Of a DNA stretch of 46,572 nucleotides, positions 26,442 to 33,865 are shown piece after piece. The notes below the pieces were generated by a model, which did no database searches, had not been told where the DNA came from, and saw nothing but the letters and a program-made list of their open reading frames with translations. Positions within the stretch are counted from its first letter, which is position 1. The number at the start of each line of letters is the position of its first letter. Made by a program: the position numbers and the translations under genes. Origin of the DNA: an uncultured Kiritimatiellota bacterium (lineage in GTDB: Bacteria > Verrucomicrobiota > Kiritimatiellia > RFP12 > UBA1067); contig CAKUGW010000007.1 of assembly GCA_934654805.1 (NCBI GenBank), positions 1-46,572 on the forward strand, written 5' to 3'.

Positions 26442-26555
26442 TCAAAGAGTGGGGGGGGGGGGGGTATTGGAACCGTGCGCGAACACGCCTGCGCGGCTCC
26501 TGCCGCGCCTCACGAGGGCTCTCCGCCCCATGTTCTCGAACGCCCTTCTCTCCAT
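26442..26555 (-). CDS. short leader ORF (37 aa) with a C14 tract, upstream of the glycosidase operon
   Basis: The ORF reads MERRAFENMGRRALVRRGRS, then RAGVFAHGSN, four prolines coded by the homopolymer, and TL. It starts about 11 bases after a TATCAT -10, so the mRNA would be leaderless or nearly so. The first 23 residues align with the leader at 38636-38749 (ME-x-x-x-FE-x-x-GRR-x-L-x-RRGR-x-RAG), and the DNA is similar over about 100 bases including the promoter. The change of C14 to C13 or C15 would shift the frame. It could be a regulatory leader peptide, a small basic protein, or a repeat element that only happens to be open. Confidence 0.45.
   Translation of the reverse strand: MERRAFENMGRRALVRRGRSRAGVFAHGSNTPPPPTL
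26451..26464. repeat. G14/C14 homopolymer inside the leader ORF
   Basis: Fourteen G on the plus strand (C on the coding strand) lie 118 bases before the start codon of the Tat-exported glycosidase. Tracts of this length slip readily in replication and in sequencing, so the length needs read-level support. Confidence 0.9.
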
Positions 26556-26565
26556 TACGGCTGAC

Positions 26566-26594
26566 ATGATACCAAAATTCGTTGCACCACGCAA
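26566..26594 (-). promoter_or_regulatory. promoter of the leader ORF and six-gene glycosidase operon
   Basis: On the minus strand TTGCGT (26589-26594), a 17-base spacer and TATCAT (26566-26571) with an extended TGG. The stretch TTTTGGTATCAT is identical in the promoter at 38758-38763. Confidence 0.65.
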
Positions 26595-26622
26595 CGCCCT
26601 CATGTGGGCGAAGCAGGACACG

Positions 26623-29016
26623 TCACCGTGCGCAGCTGAACTTTGGATCCATCGCCCGCAAGACCGTCCAGGCCGCAAGCGCGCGGACGTAGTGGTGCCC
26701 GCACTCGGCCTCGTCGAACGGGTTGCGCTTGCGCCCGTCGTAGCGGTCGCGGACGTCGCGGACAACCCGTTCGGCCTCCGCCCGGTCGCCGTTCCACGCC
26801 AGGAGCGCGGCAACGACATACTCGAACCCCGTCATCGTCTCGCGGTAGTACGGGAACGGCGAACGCGGGAAGCGGGCAGCAGGATACCATGCCATCTTCA
26901 GCGAAACCTCGTCGCCGAGCGCGTAGGAGCGCATCGGATTGAACGTCGCGTCACTCCGCTGGCGACAACGCGCCACGACCGTCGCGAGAGCCTTTCTCGC
27001 GTGCGCGCTGTCGGCGACCGGAGCTATCCCGGCGGCCTGTGCGGAGAAGTCGCCCAGCAGCTGGTCAATGAGGCAGCCGGCGCCCAGCTGGAAGTCCGGT
27101 TCGGACAGCTCTTCCGCCGTCCGCGCGTGCACCTGCAGGCCGTCGGCCACCGGGCCCTGAGGCGGCGTCACGCGCTGTTCGTAGTAGACGCCGTTGAACA
27201 GGTTCCTCTCCGTCCACGCCGCCCCGCGTCGCTTCAGCTCGCGGCAGGTCTCCGCAAACGCACGGTCGTCGCACATCTCAGACATCTGCACGGAGGCCTC
27301 CAGCGCGGCCAAGTAAACGAATTCCATCTGCGGATTCGGTCCGTAGTATTCGACGTCCATCGTGTTGTGCTGGCATCCCTCCATGACGCCGTCCCGGTCA
27401 GCGTCCCAGCCTCCAGAGATCCACGCGAAGGCGAGCGCACGGCGGATGGCCGGCCACGTCTTCCGCAGCCAATCGCGGTCGCCCGTCTTCCGCACATATT
27501 CGAGCGCCTTGACGACGCACTGCATCTGCCCGTCGGCGCACGCGACGCCAAGATCCTTCGCATTGTCCGCCAGCGGCAGTCGGACGCGGAAGCGCATGTG
27601 GCCGTTCGCCGCGAGCTGGGCGCCGAAGGCGTTGTCCAGCATTGATCGCGCGAGTTCCGGCCACAAATCGACAAGGGCATGTTCGTAGCCCCACACGTGC
27701 GTGCAGTTGCCGTAGCAGCTGCCCTCGCCGTCCAGGCACCCCTCCCAGCCGTAGAAGTTGCCGTCCGCCGTCCGAAAGCACGTCTCCGTGCGCAGCGTCG
27801 AGAGGTTGAAGAGCGCGGCCTCCTTCACGACGGCGGGGGCGTCCGCCGCAAGGACACGCCGGACAAACGCGACGGTTTCCGCCTCCAGTTCCGGCAAGTC
27901 GCGCACAAACGCGGCGGCGGCCTCCGCCGCCGAGGCGAACTTCGTCGCGTACCAGTTGCCCAGCACATGGTCAGCGACGTCCTCCTCATGATTCCACTCC
28001 CAGCCGAAGCGGTTGGGGAACCGCCACGCGAGAATGAACGGCACGGCCTTCGTCTCGCCGGGCGCGAGCTCCACCGCGACGGCGAGCTGGGCGAGCGGTA
28101 ACTTCTTCGTCGCCGAGGCGTCCTGCGCGTCCGTGTCCGCCACGTCGCCCCGCGCGACGAAGCGTGACCAGAACCGATCCATGCCAACGCCCCAGCCGGG
28201 CTCGCGGACGTCCGTCGCCGTCGAGACCGCACCGACCCCATCCGGCACGAACAGACCGAACTCGCCATCCGCCGCGTTGGCGATTTCGCCGCCCAGCAGC
28301 CGGAACTTCCGCGTGTCGACCTGCCGCCCCGACAGGCTAACGCCCGTAAGACCGCCCTTCTCGACACGGCGCTCGTCGCGGACGACGGGCGTCTTGCGGT
28401 CGGCGAAACGCGGCGTGCGCCCGCAGCAATTGACCAGCGTGCCGACGACAGACGCCTTGACACGCGACGGCGAGCGGTTCGTCAGCCGCCAGCGCAGAAG
28501 AATGACGGGAAGGCCGCTCTTGAGCGTGTCGCCGGGCACCAGCGGATTCATCGCCTCCAACGTGACGTCCACGGGCATCCCGCCGTCCGAGAGCTCGACC
28601 TGCGCAAGCGGATAGGCGGCCTTGAAGACGGCCTTGCAGAAGCGCGGATAGCCTTGGTTGACGGCGCGCGACCCGACATCGCCCTCGTATTCCGGAAGCG
28701 GCACGGGGCCTTCCAGCAGCCGCGCAACGCGGTGGCCGTCCGCCGTCTCGCACCGCAAGGCGAACGCCGGCTGATAGATCGGCGGCCAAAGGTAGCTTGT
28801 CGACGGAACGAAGCCTTTCGCTGGCTCGTTGAAAATCTCCCAGTCCACGAGTCCGCCTCGACCGGAGAGCGAGATCGTCCCGGTGCCGATTCCGCCCAGC
28901 GGCATCTTCACCTTTTCGAGATTCGCCCCCTCGTAGGTCTTCAGCACAGGCCAGTCCGCCGCGCACAGATGGGCGGCCACAGTTAGGCAAACGAAACTCA
29001 ACGCGGCTTTTCTCAT
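26623..29016 (-). CDS. GH116-like exported glycosidase (GBA2_N + DUF608)
   Basis: The protein has 797 residues, with signal peptide MRKAALSFVCLTVAAHLCAA. The N-terminal beta-sandwich opens with VKMPLGGIGTGTISLSGRGGLVDWEIFN and reaches about residue 350. The helical barrel follows with CYGNCTHVWGYEHALVDLWP, GWDADRDGVMEGCQHNTMDV, EYYGPNPQMEFVY and a C-terminal CGHHYVRALAAWTVL. The Asp of NTMDVEYYGPN corresponds to the GH116 acid/base. At the nucleophile position the usual NELYFL is replaced by NLSTLRTETCF, so this is a divergent subgroup and substrate should not be assumed to be beta-glucoside. The start codon is about 10 bases from the -10 element, nearly leaderless. It is transcribed divergently from the two-component system across a palindromic operator. 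Confidence 0.8.
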   Translation of the reverse strand: MRKAALSFVCLTVAAHLCAADWPVLKTYEGANLEKVKMPLGGIGTGTISLSGRGGLVDWEIFNEPAKGFVPSTSYLWPPIYQPAFALRCETADGHRVARLLEGPVPLPEYEGDVGSRAVNQGYPRFCKAVFKAAYPLAQVELSDGGMPVDVTLEAMNPLVPGDTLKSGLPVILLRWRLTNRSPSRVKASVVGTLVNCCGRTPRFADRKTPVVRDERRVEKGGLTGVSLSGRQVDTRKFRLLGGEIANAADGEFGLFVPDGVGAVSTATDVREPGWGVGMDRFWSRFVARGDVADTDAQDASATKKLPLAQLAVAVELAPGETKAVPFILAWRFPNRFGWEWNHEEDVADHVLGNWYATKFASAAEAAAAFVRDLPELEAETVAFVRRVLAADAPAVVKEAALFNLSTLRTETCFRTADGNFYGWEGCLDGEGSCYGNCTHVWGYEHALVDLWPELARSMLDNAFGAQLAANGHMRFRVRLPLADNAKDLGVACADGQMQCVVKALEYVRKTGDRDWLRKTWPAIRRALAFAWISGGWDADRDGVMEGCQHNTMDVEYYGPNPQMEFVYLAALEASVQMSEMCDDRAFAETCRELKRRGAAWTERNLFNGVYYEQRVTPPQGPVADGLQVHARTAEELSEPDFQLGAGCLIDQLLGDFSAQAAGIAPVADSAHARKALATVVARCRQRSDATFNPMRSYALGDEVSLKMAWYPAARFPRSPFPYYRETMTGFEYVVAALLAWNGDRAEAERVVRDVRDRYDGRKRNPFDEAECGHHYVRALAAWTVLRAMDPKFSCAR

Positions 29017-29026
29017 TTCGCCCCGT

Positions 29027-29056
29027 AGTATAGCATCCTCGCCGCGCCAATGTCCA
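29027..29056 (-). promoter_or_regulatory. promoter of the GH116-like gene
   Basis: On the minus strand TGGACA (29051-29056), an 18-base spacer and TATACT (29027-29032). The spacer begins TTGGCGCG, as at the promoter 35527-35556. The operator 29055-29074 touches the -35 element. The predicted leader is only about 4 bases. Confidence 0.7.
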
Positions 29057-29074
29057 CTACTCAAATGAGTAGTG
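29055..29074. promoter_or_regulatory. palindromic operator, copy 1
   Basis: CACTACTCAAATGAGTAGTG has 9-base perfect arms around AA. It lies in the divergent region between the GH116-like gene and the histidine kinase. The same 20 bases occur at 35555-35574, at the same distance from a matching -10 element. Its centre would be near -45 relative to the GH116 start site, a normal place for an activator; binding by the adjacent NarL-type regulator is inferred. Confidence 0.8.
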
Positions 29075-29106
29075 CCGCGCACGACATCAACAGCGCCACA
29101 GTTTGG

Positions 29107-29112
29107 TATACT
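29107..29112 (+). promoter_or_regulatory. extended -10 of the kinase-regulator operon
   Basis: TTTGGTATACT carries the TGG-extended -10. The kinase ATG at 29120 lies 7 bases after it, so transcription should start at or within the start codon. The -35 is poor, which fits a need for an activator. Confidence 0.6.
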
Positions 29113-29119
29113 ACACGCC

Positions 29120-30052
29120 ATGAGACGATGCGCTTACCTTCTGCTGGCCGGCCTCGCGCTGTTGCCGTCCGTCCTGCTGTCGGCGCCGCCCGAGCTGACA
29201 GGCGTCAGCGGCGACGGACGCCTCGACGCCGACAGCGTCTTCGTGCGGTCACCGTGGTGGCTACACACGGAGCTCCTCGTCATCATCGGCGTCCTACTCG
29301 TCGTCCTCGTCGCCGTGAGCGCCTGGAACCGCTCGATCCGCATCGTCGCCCGGAGGCAGGCGCACCGGCTCGCAGAAGAGGCGCGGCGGCTCGCGCAGGA
29401 AGAGACCGCCCATGCGCGCACGCGGCTGAAGGTCGAGGAGCGCACCGAGCTGGCCGTCGAGATCCACGACTCCGTCTCGCAGGCCCTGACCGGCATCGCC
29501 CTCCAGCTCGAAGCCGCCCTCGCCACCAGTCGGCAAGACCCCGCGCGCGCGGAAAAAAGCCTCACGACGGCGAGTCAGATGCTGGCCTCCTGCCGGCATG
29601 AACTGCGCGGCTGCCTCTGGGACCTCCGCACGCGCACCTTCGAGGAGCGCGACCTGACCGAAGCCCTCGTCCAGACGCTCGCCCCGCATCTCAAGGACGT
29701 CCGCGCGCACGTGCGCTTCAACGTCTCGCGCAACCGCCTGTCCGAAAGTACGACACACGCGATCCTCAAGATCGTGCGCGAGCTGACGGTCAACGCCATC
29801 CGGCACGGACGAGCCACGACCCTCCGCATCGCCGGCGAAATGTCCGACGGCGCCATCCAGTTCTCCGTCACAGACAACGGCTGCGGGTTCGATGCGGCAA
29901 CCGCACCAGGCCCGCGGGACGGGCACTTCGGCCTGCAGGGAATTCGCGAACGTCTCCGCAAATGCAAGGGCACGCTGACCTTCGATTCCAGCCCGTCCGG
30001 GACGCGCGTCGCCGTCACGATGCCGCAGGGCCTCGAAGAGGAGGATCCATGA
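29120..30052 (+). CDS. sensor histidine kinase, HisKA_3 type
   Basis: The protein has 310 residues. A signal-like N-terminus (1-21), only about 25 periplasmic residues, and one membrane helix (about 50-68, ELLVIIGVLLVVLVAVSAW) are followed by a coiled coil and the HisKA_3 box EIHDSVSQALTGIALQLE with phospho-acceptor His116. The HATPase domain has ELTVNAIRHG (N box), TDNGCGFD (G1) and GHFGLQGIRERL (G2). It phosphorylates the response regulator whose gene overlaps its stop (ATGA). The SPWW segment before the helix is usual in Verrucomicrobia kinases that carry a large periplasmic sensor; here that sensor is almost absent. The start at 29120 gives a leaderless mRNA. Confidence 0.9.
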   Translation: MRRCAYLLLAGLALLPSVLLSAPPELTGVSGDGRLDADSVFVRSPWWLHTELLVIIGVLLVVLVAVSAWNRSIRIVARRQAHRLAEEARRLAQEETAHARTRLKVEERTELAVEIHDSVSQALTGIALQLEAALATSRQDPARAEKSLTTASQMLASCRHELRGCLWDLRTRTFEERDLTEALVQTLAPHLKDVRAHVRFNVSRNRLSESTTHAILKIVRELTVNAIRHGRATTLRIAGEMSDGAIQFSVTDNGCGFDAATAPGPRDGHFGLQGIRERLRKCKGTLTFDSSPSGTRVAVTMPQGLEEEDP

Positions 30053-30687
30053 ACCCCTCCGCCGCGCCGAAGAAAATCCGCATCCTGCTGGCGGACGACC
30101 ACCTGATCGTCCGCATGGGCCTCGCCACCATCATCGCCCTCGAACCAGACCTGGAGATCGTCGGCGAGGCCGAAGACGGCGCCGAGGCCGTCCGCCTCGC
30201 AGACGCACTCGCGCCAGACGTCATCGTGATGGACATCATGATGCCGAACGTGGACGGGGCGGAGGCGACACGGCAGATCCTGTCTCGGCATCCGACGGCG
30301 AAGATTCTGTTGCTGACAACGTTCAGCAAGACGGCGGAGATTCGCACTGCCCTCGGACACGGCGCACGCGGCGCCCTGCTGAAAGACGCCTCCCGACGGA
30401 CGTTCGTCGAAGCCATCCGCCGTACGGTGGACGGACGACAGACGATCAGCCCTGAAATCGAACGCGAGATCGTGCTGGCCCAAAGCCTTCCGCCGCTCTC
30501 CGTTCGGCAGAAGACGATCCTCCGCTATGTCGCCAAGGGCTTCAGCAACCGGGAAATCGCGCGATTCGAGAACATTTCCGTTGACGGTGTCCGTGCGCAC
30601 CTGAAGACCATCTTCGCGCGTCTCGGCGCCGCCTCCAGAACGGAAGCGGCAACGACAGCCCTCGAGCTGAAGCTGATCGACGCTTAA
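30049..30687 (+). CDS. NarL/FixJ-family response regulator
   Basis: The protein has 212 residues. The receiver domain (residues about 10-125) has the acidic pair in LLADDH, phospho-acceptor Asp62 in VIVMDIMMPNVDG, Thr in LLLTTFSK and Lys112 in ALLKDAS. The C-terminal LuxR-type helix-turn-helix (about 148-205) reads LSVRQKTILRYVAKGFSNRE, then IARFENISVDGVRAHLKTIFARLGA. The ATG overlaps the kinase stop by 4 bases, a tight cognate pair. It lies between two operons that carry the same palindromic operator at their promoters, so direct control of the GH116-like gene and of the small protein-SUMF1-GH5 operon is the simplest model. Confidence 0.93.
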   Translation: MNPSAAPKKIRILLADDHLIVRMGLATIIALEPDLEIVGEAEDGAEAVRLADALAPDVIVMDIMMPNVDGAEATRQILSRHPTAKILLLTTFSKTAEIRTALGHGARGALLKDASRRTFVEAIRRTVDGRQTISPEIEREIVLAQSLPPLSVRQKTILRYVAKGFSNREIARFENISVDGVRAHLKTIFARLGAASRTEAATTALELKLIDA

Positions 30688-30768
30688 ACGACAGAACGCA
30701 TCAACCGCGAAACCTCGCCTTGCCGCCGGCTATTCACGCAGACGACAGGTCGGGCTGGAGCGGGCAAC

Positions 30769-33700
30769 TCACCGACCGTCCGAGGCGTTGCGCGACCAGC
30801 CGGCTTTCAGGACGTCTAGCAGCGTCTCATTGATCGGGAAATCCGTTCCGTCCCTGCGCATGGCGTGAAGCGCCATGGTATTCGGCGCAGTCGTCTCTCG
30901 GAAATTCCAGTAGGTCCAACTGAACCCGTATTCCTCAAACAGGCCGATGCGCCAACCCGTGTCCTTCGCCTGCTGCCGTCCGTCCCCGACCTTCTCGACG
31001 GCGAACTCGCCGACTAACAGCGGCACCTTGTGCTTCCGTTGAAAGGCCACCACCGGCTGAAGGGCTTCGCGCAAGCTTTCCGGCGTGCTGACCGGCGTGC
31101 CGAAGACAGCGGCGGCAACATAAGAGTCGCCCGTCGCGTTTTCCAGTCGCATCCAGCCGCGCAGACGCCAAGACACGGCACGACCCGGCAATTTGATCCG
31201 CGGCCCAACCCAACCGTTAAAGGAGCCTGTCCCTGTGACGCGCAACGCACCCGGACGCGCGTGCCCGACCGTCTGGTCGTAAGCGACGACCGAGACGGGT
31301 TCGCGCTCCGCCACGAAGCCTTCGGCACCGGCGTCAAACCCATACTGCGCAACGACTCGCCCACGCTCGTCAACCAACTCAATGTCATCGAACCACGCCG
31401 TGCCCGCGTTGGCGGACGACCGCAGCAACACAGCAAGTTCAGAATCCAACTCGCCGAACGTCAGGACCCGCTCAACCGGCATCCAGCCGCATGTGCCGCG
31501 CGCGCCCGCGCCTTCTCCCTCGTTGCGCAACCAACCGCCGTTCACCCCGCCACCCTCGTAGAAGTGAAAGGTGTAAATGAGGTTGCGTTCCGCCAGGACG
31601 TTTCCATCCCCCAGGCTCGTGGCGTTGGAGAAACTGTCGCCCGACACGACGATCACCTTGTCCGGATCGACCTGGCGAATCTCGGCAAGGGCCTTGCGCT
31701 GAAGCGTGACAAGCACATCAGGGCTTCCCTGCTGCGTGTCGGGCTCATTCAGCAATTCGTACGCGGCCAACACGTTCCGCCCCCGATAGCGTGTCGCCAA
31801 CGCGCGCCAAAGAGACAAGAAACGGTCTTGGCACGCCCGACTGTGCCAAAGCTCGTTCGTGCCGCCGCGCGTGTGGGCAAAGAGATTCTGCCCGCCCGGC
31901 GCAACGTGCAAGTCCAAAATGACGTATTGCCCATATCTCTCAGCCCACGACAAGACCTCGTCGATGTCCCGAACCCCTTGCTCCCTTAAGGCTCCCAGCC
32001 GATTTGGATCTTCAATTTGCTCGCAGGAAACGGCCAAACGCAAGACATTGGCACCCCACTCCGCCTGTCTTCGCATATCGTTCTCCGTGTAGACCGTGCC
32101 GTCCGCCTGCCACCAGCCCCAGTTGATTCCCCGCAACACAATCGGACGATTGCCCGCCCAAAGGCGTTCGCCCTCGACGCGAACCGGCGGCAGGGCCACG
32201 ACATCCGGTCCCAGATACTGCGTGTGCACGTTGTAGACCTTGACGCGTCCGCAGTTCCGGATCGTGTACAGCGGCGGCGGATCGGCTGGCGCGTCCGCGT
32301 GGAAAAAGACAAACGCCTCACGCAGGATCACGTTGTCGCAGTCCTCAAAGACGAAGAGCGTCTGCGGCTTCGCGACATGGCACTTCCCCCAACCGAGATG
32401 GACAACGGTGTTCGTCAGGCCTCGGATACGAATGGGCAGCTCCTCGTTCTCCAGACTGTAGGGCGCAAACGTGAATGGCACAAGCGCCAGGTCATATTCC
32501 TCCGGGTGGTCGCCCAGCATCCACCGATCGCCTTCGCCGATCGGCGGCAACGGCAATCTTTCGCGACTCTTGATCGTCGGGCCAATGCCAGGGAACGGCT
32601 TCTCAGAGATTTGCGCCTGCTCCGCCGCCGAATAACGTGTCCCCGCCAGCGGCGGCGGATTCCAGTTCGGACGAAAGGCGTCCGGCACAGGTTTCCTTCG
32701 TCGGACGACAATCCATTCCTTTCCGGCGGCGTCCCGTTCAAAGTGCCCGCCGCCCCGCACCACGTTCTCTCGCATCAGCTTCTCGCACACACGAAAAAGG
32801 TCGTCCAGCCGGTAGTCGCTGTATGAGAACGTGCGGCTGTCGTCAAGAGCCGAGACATAGTCGGGCGCAATCGCCCGTGTGCCGCGCGACGTCAGAAGGA
32901 CGCCCGCCGCACTGGACGGATTGCAGTCCGAGTCCCAGCCGCACTGCATGGCGACCTTGATTGTCCGCGCGAGGTCGCCCTCGCCGTAGAGAAGCCCCAT
33001 CAGCAGAAAGGCGCCGTTCGGCTTGACGTCAGAGCCCTTCTGGTCGATCCGCCCGCGATGATAGGCGGGATCGTCGACGTATTTCGCCTCGACCTTCCGC
33101 CAGCACGCCCGCCAGTCATCCGCCAGCGCGCGATGCCACGCACGGACATCACGCACCATCTCCGCGTACTGCGATTCCGGCGGCACGCACGCGAGTCCGG
33201 CATCAATAATCGCGTCAATGTCGCGGGTGAAGAACGCCTCGGCGTACATGCCGCCCATGAACGCCCCGGCCCAAACGCCGTCGCCGCTGTTCACAAGCGT
33301 GCCGAAGAGCCGCGAGAGCTCGATCGCGCGCTGCGGCAGCCCTGGCGAGATGAGCCCCGCGTAATCGCTTTCGATCTGGTAGTCGATGTTGTCCGCACAG
33401 GCGTTGTAGCGCGGATGCCCGCAGTCGGGCGGCGCGATGCCGCGCCTCAGGTTGTCCCGCCCAGCCCAATTGGCCGCGCACAGGCCGAACTTCGTGTTGG
33501 CGAAGTCCAGCCCGGCCTGACGCGGCGAGACGTCGAAGCCATGCTGTTCCAAGGTCCGAAGGAAGGTCATCTCCACGAACAGGTCGTCGTTGTCAAAGCC
33601 GCCGTTGATCATCGCAGGCTCCCAGACTGGAACCTTCTCGTCGGGAATCGGCTCGCCCTGATACCTGAATTCCGTTGGCAGCCCCCACTGGACGCCGATC

Positions 33701-33834
33701 ATCTGTCCCAGCCATCCGGCCTTCATCCTGTCGCGCCAGTCTTCCACGGACAGCCGACGCACGTCTGCATCGTCCGCGCCCGCACAGAAAGCCGAGCCCG
33801 CGAGCAGTACCGCCGCAAGAAACGCGTTCATCAT
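30769..33834 (-). CDS. ADP-ribosylglycohydrolase-like domain fused to a GH5 glycosidase
   Basis: The protein has 1021 residues and signal peptide MMNAFLAAVLLAGSAFCAGA. Residues about 30-365 match ADP-ribosylglycohydrolase-fold proteins: DRMKAGWLGQMIGVQWGLPT, GGFDNDDLFVEMTFLRTLEQ, ANWAGRD and, near the end, CGWDSDCNPSSAAGVLLTSRG. The acidic groups NDD and DSDCN sit where the family binds Mg. A beta-rich linker follows. From about 585 a GH5 barrel starts (VLRGINWGWWQ, GANVLRLAVSCEQ, YVILDLHVAPG), with acid/base Glu697 in LLNEPD and nucleophile Glu943 in LLVGEFAVEK. About 135 residues (780-915, FDDIELVDERG, ALRVTGTGSFNGWVGPRI) of a CBM4/9-like sandwich are inserted between the two catalytic Glu. 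It is the last gene of the operator-controlled operon and converges with the regulator gene. Confidence 0.82.
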   Translation of the reverse strand: MMNAFLAAVLLAGSAFCAGADDADVRRLSVEDWRDRMKAGWLGQMIGVQWGLPTEFRYQGEPIPDEKVPVWEPAMINGGFDNDDLFVEMTFLRTLEQHGFDVSPRQAGLDFANTKFGLCAANWAGRDNLRRGIAPPDCGHPRYNACADNIDYQIESDYAGLISPGLPQRAIELSRLFGTLVNSGDGVWAGAFMGGMYAEAFFTRDIDAIIDAGLACVPPESQYAEMVRDVRAWHRALADDWRACWRKVEAKYVDDPAYHRGRIDQKGSDVKPNGAFLLMGLLYGEGDLARTIKVAMQCGWDSDCNPSSAAGVLLTSRGTRAIAPDYVSALDDSRTFSYSDYRLDDLFRVCEKLMRENVVRGGGHFERDAAGKEWIVVRRRKPVPDAFRPNWNPPPLAGTRYSAAEQAQISEKPFPGIGPTIKSRERLPLPPIGEGDRWMLGDHPEEYDLALVPFTFAPYSLENEELPIRIRGLTNTVVHLGWGKCHVAKPQTLFVFEDCDNVILREAFVFFHADAPADPPPLYTIRNCGRVKVYNVHTQYLGPDVVALPPVRVEGERLWAGNRPIVLRGINWGWWQADGTVYTENDMRRQAEWGANVLRLAVSCEQIEDPNRLGALREQGVRDIDEVLSWAERYGQYVILDLHVAPGGQNLFAHTRGGTNELWHSRACQDRFLSLWRALATRYRGRNVLAAYELLNEPDTQQGSPDVLVTLQRKALAEIRQVDPDKVIVVSGDSFSNATSLGDGNVLAERNLIYTFHFYEGGGVNGGWLRNEGEGAGARGTCGWMPVERVLTFGELDSELAVLLRSSANAGTAWFDDIELVDERGRVVAQYGFDAGAEGFVAEREPVSVVAYDQTVGHARPGALRVTGTGSFNGWVGPRIKLPGRAVSWRLRGWMRLENATGDSYVAAAVFGTPVSTPESLREALQPVVAFQRKHKVPLLVGEFAVEKVGDGRQQAKDTGWRIGLFEEYGFSWTYWNFRETTAPNTMALHAMRRDGTDFPINETLLDVLKAGWSRNASDGR

Positions 33835-33865
33835 AGTCCTGTGTCCTTTCACTCGCACGCACCCG

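Noticed and set aside
29041..29050. Possible sigma-54 promoter (TGGCGCG...TGC) before the GH116-like gene
   Set aside because: The GG to GC spacing is 12 bases instead of 10, while a sigma-70-type TGGACA-18-TATACT fits the same DNA; no sigma-54 activator is adjacent.
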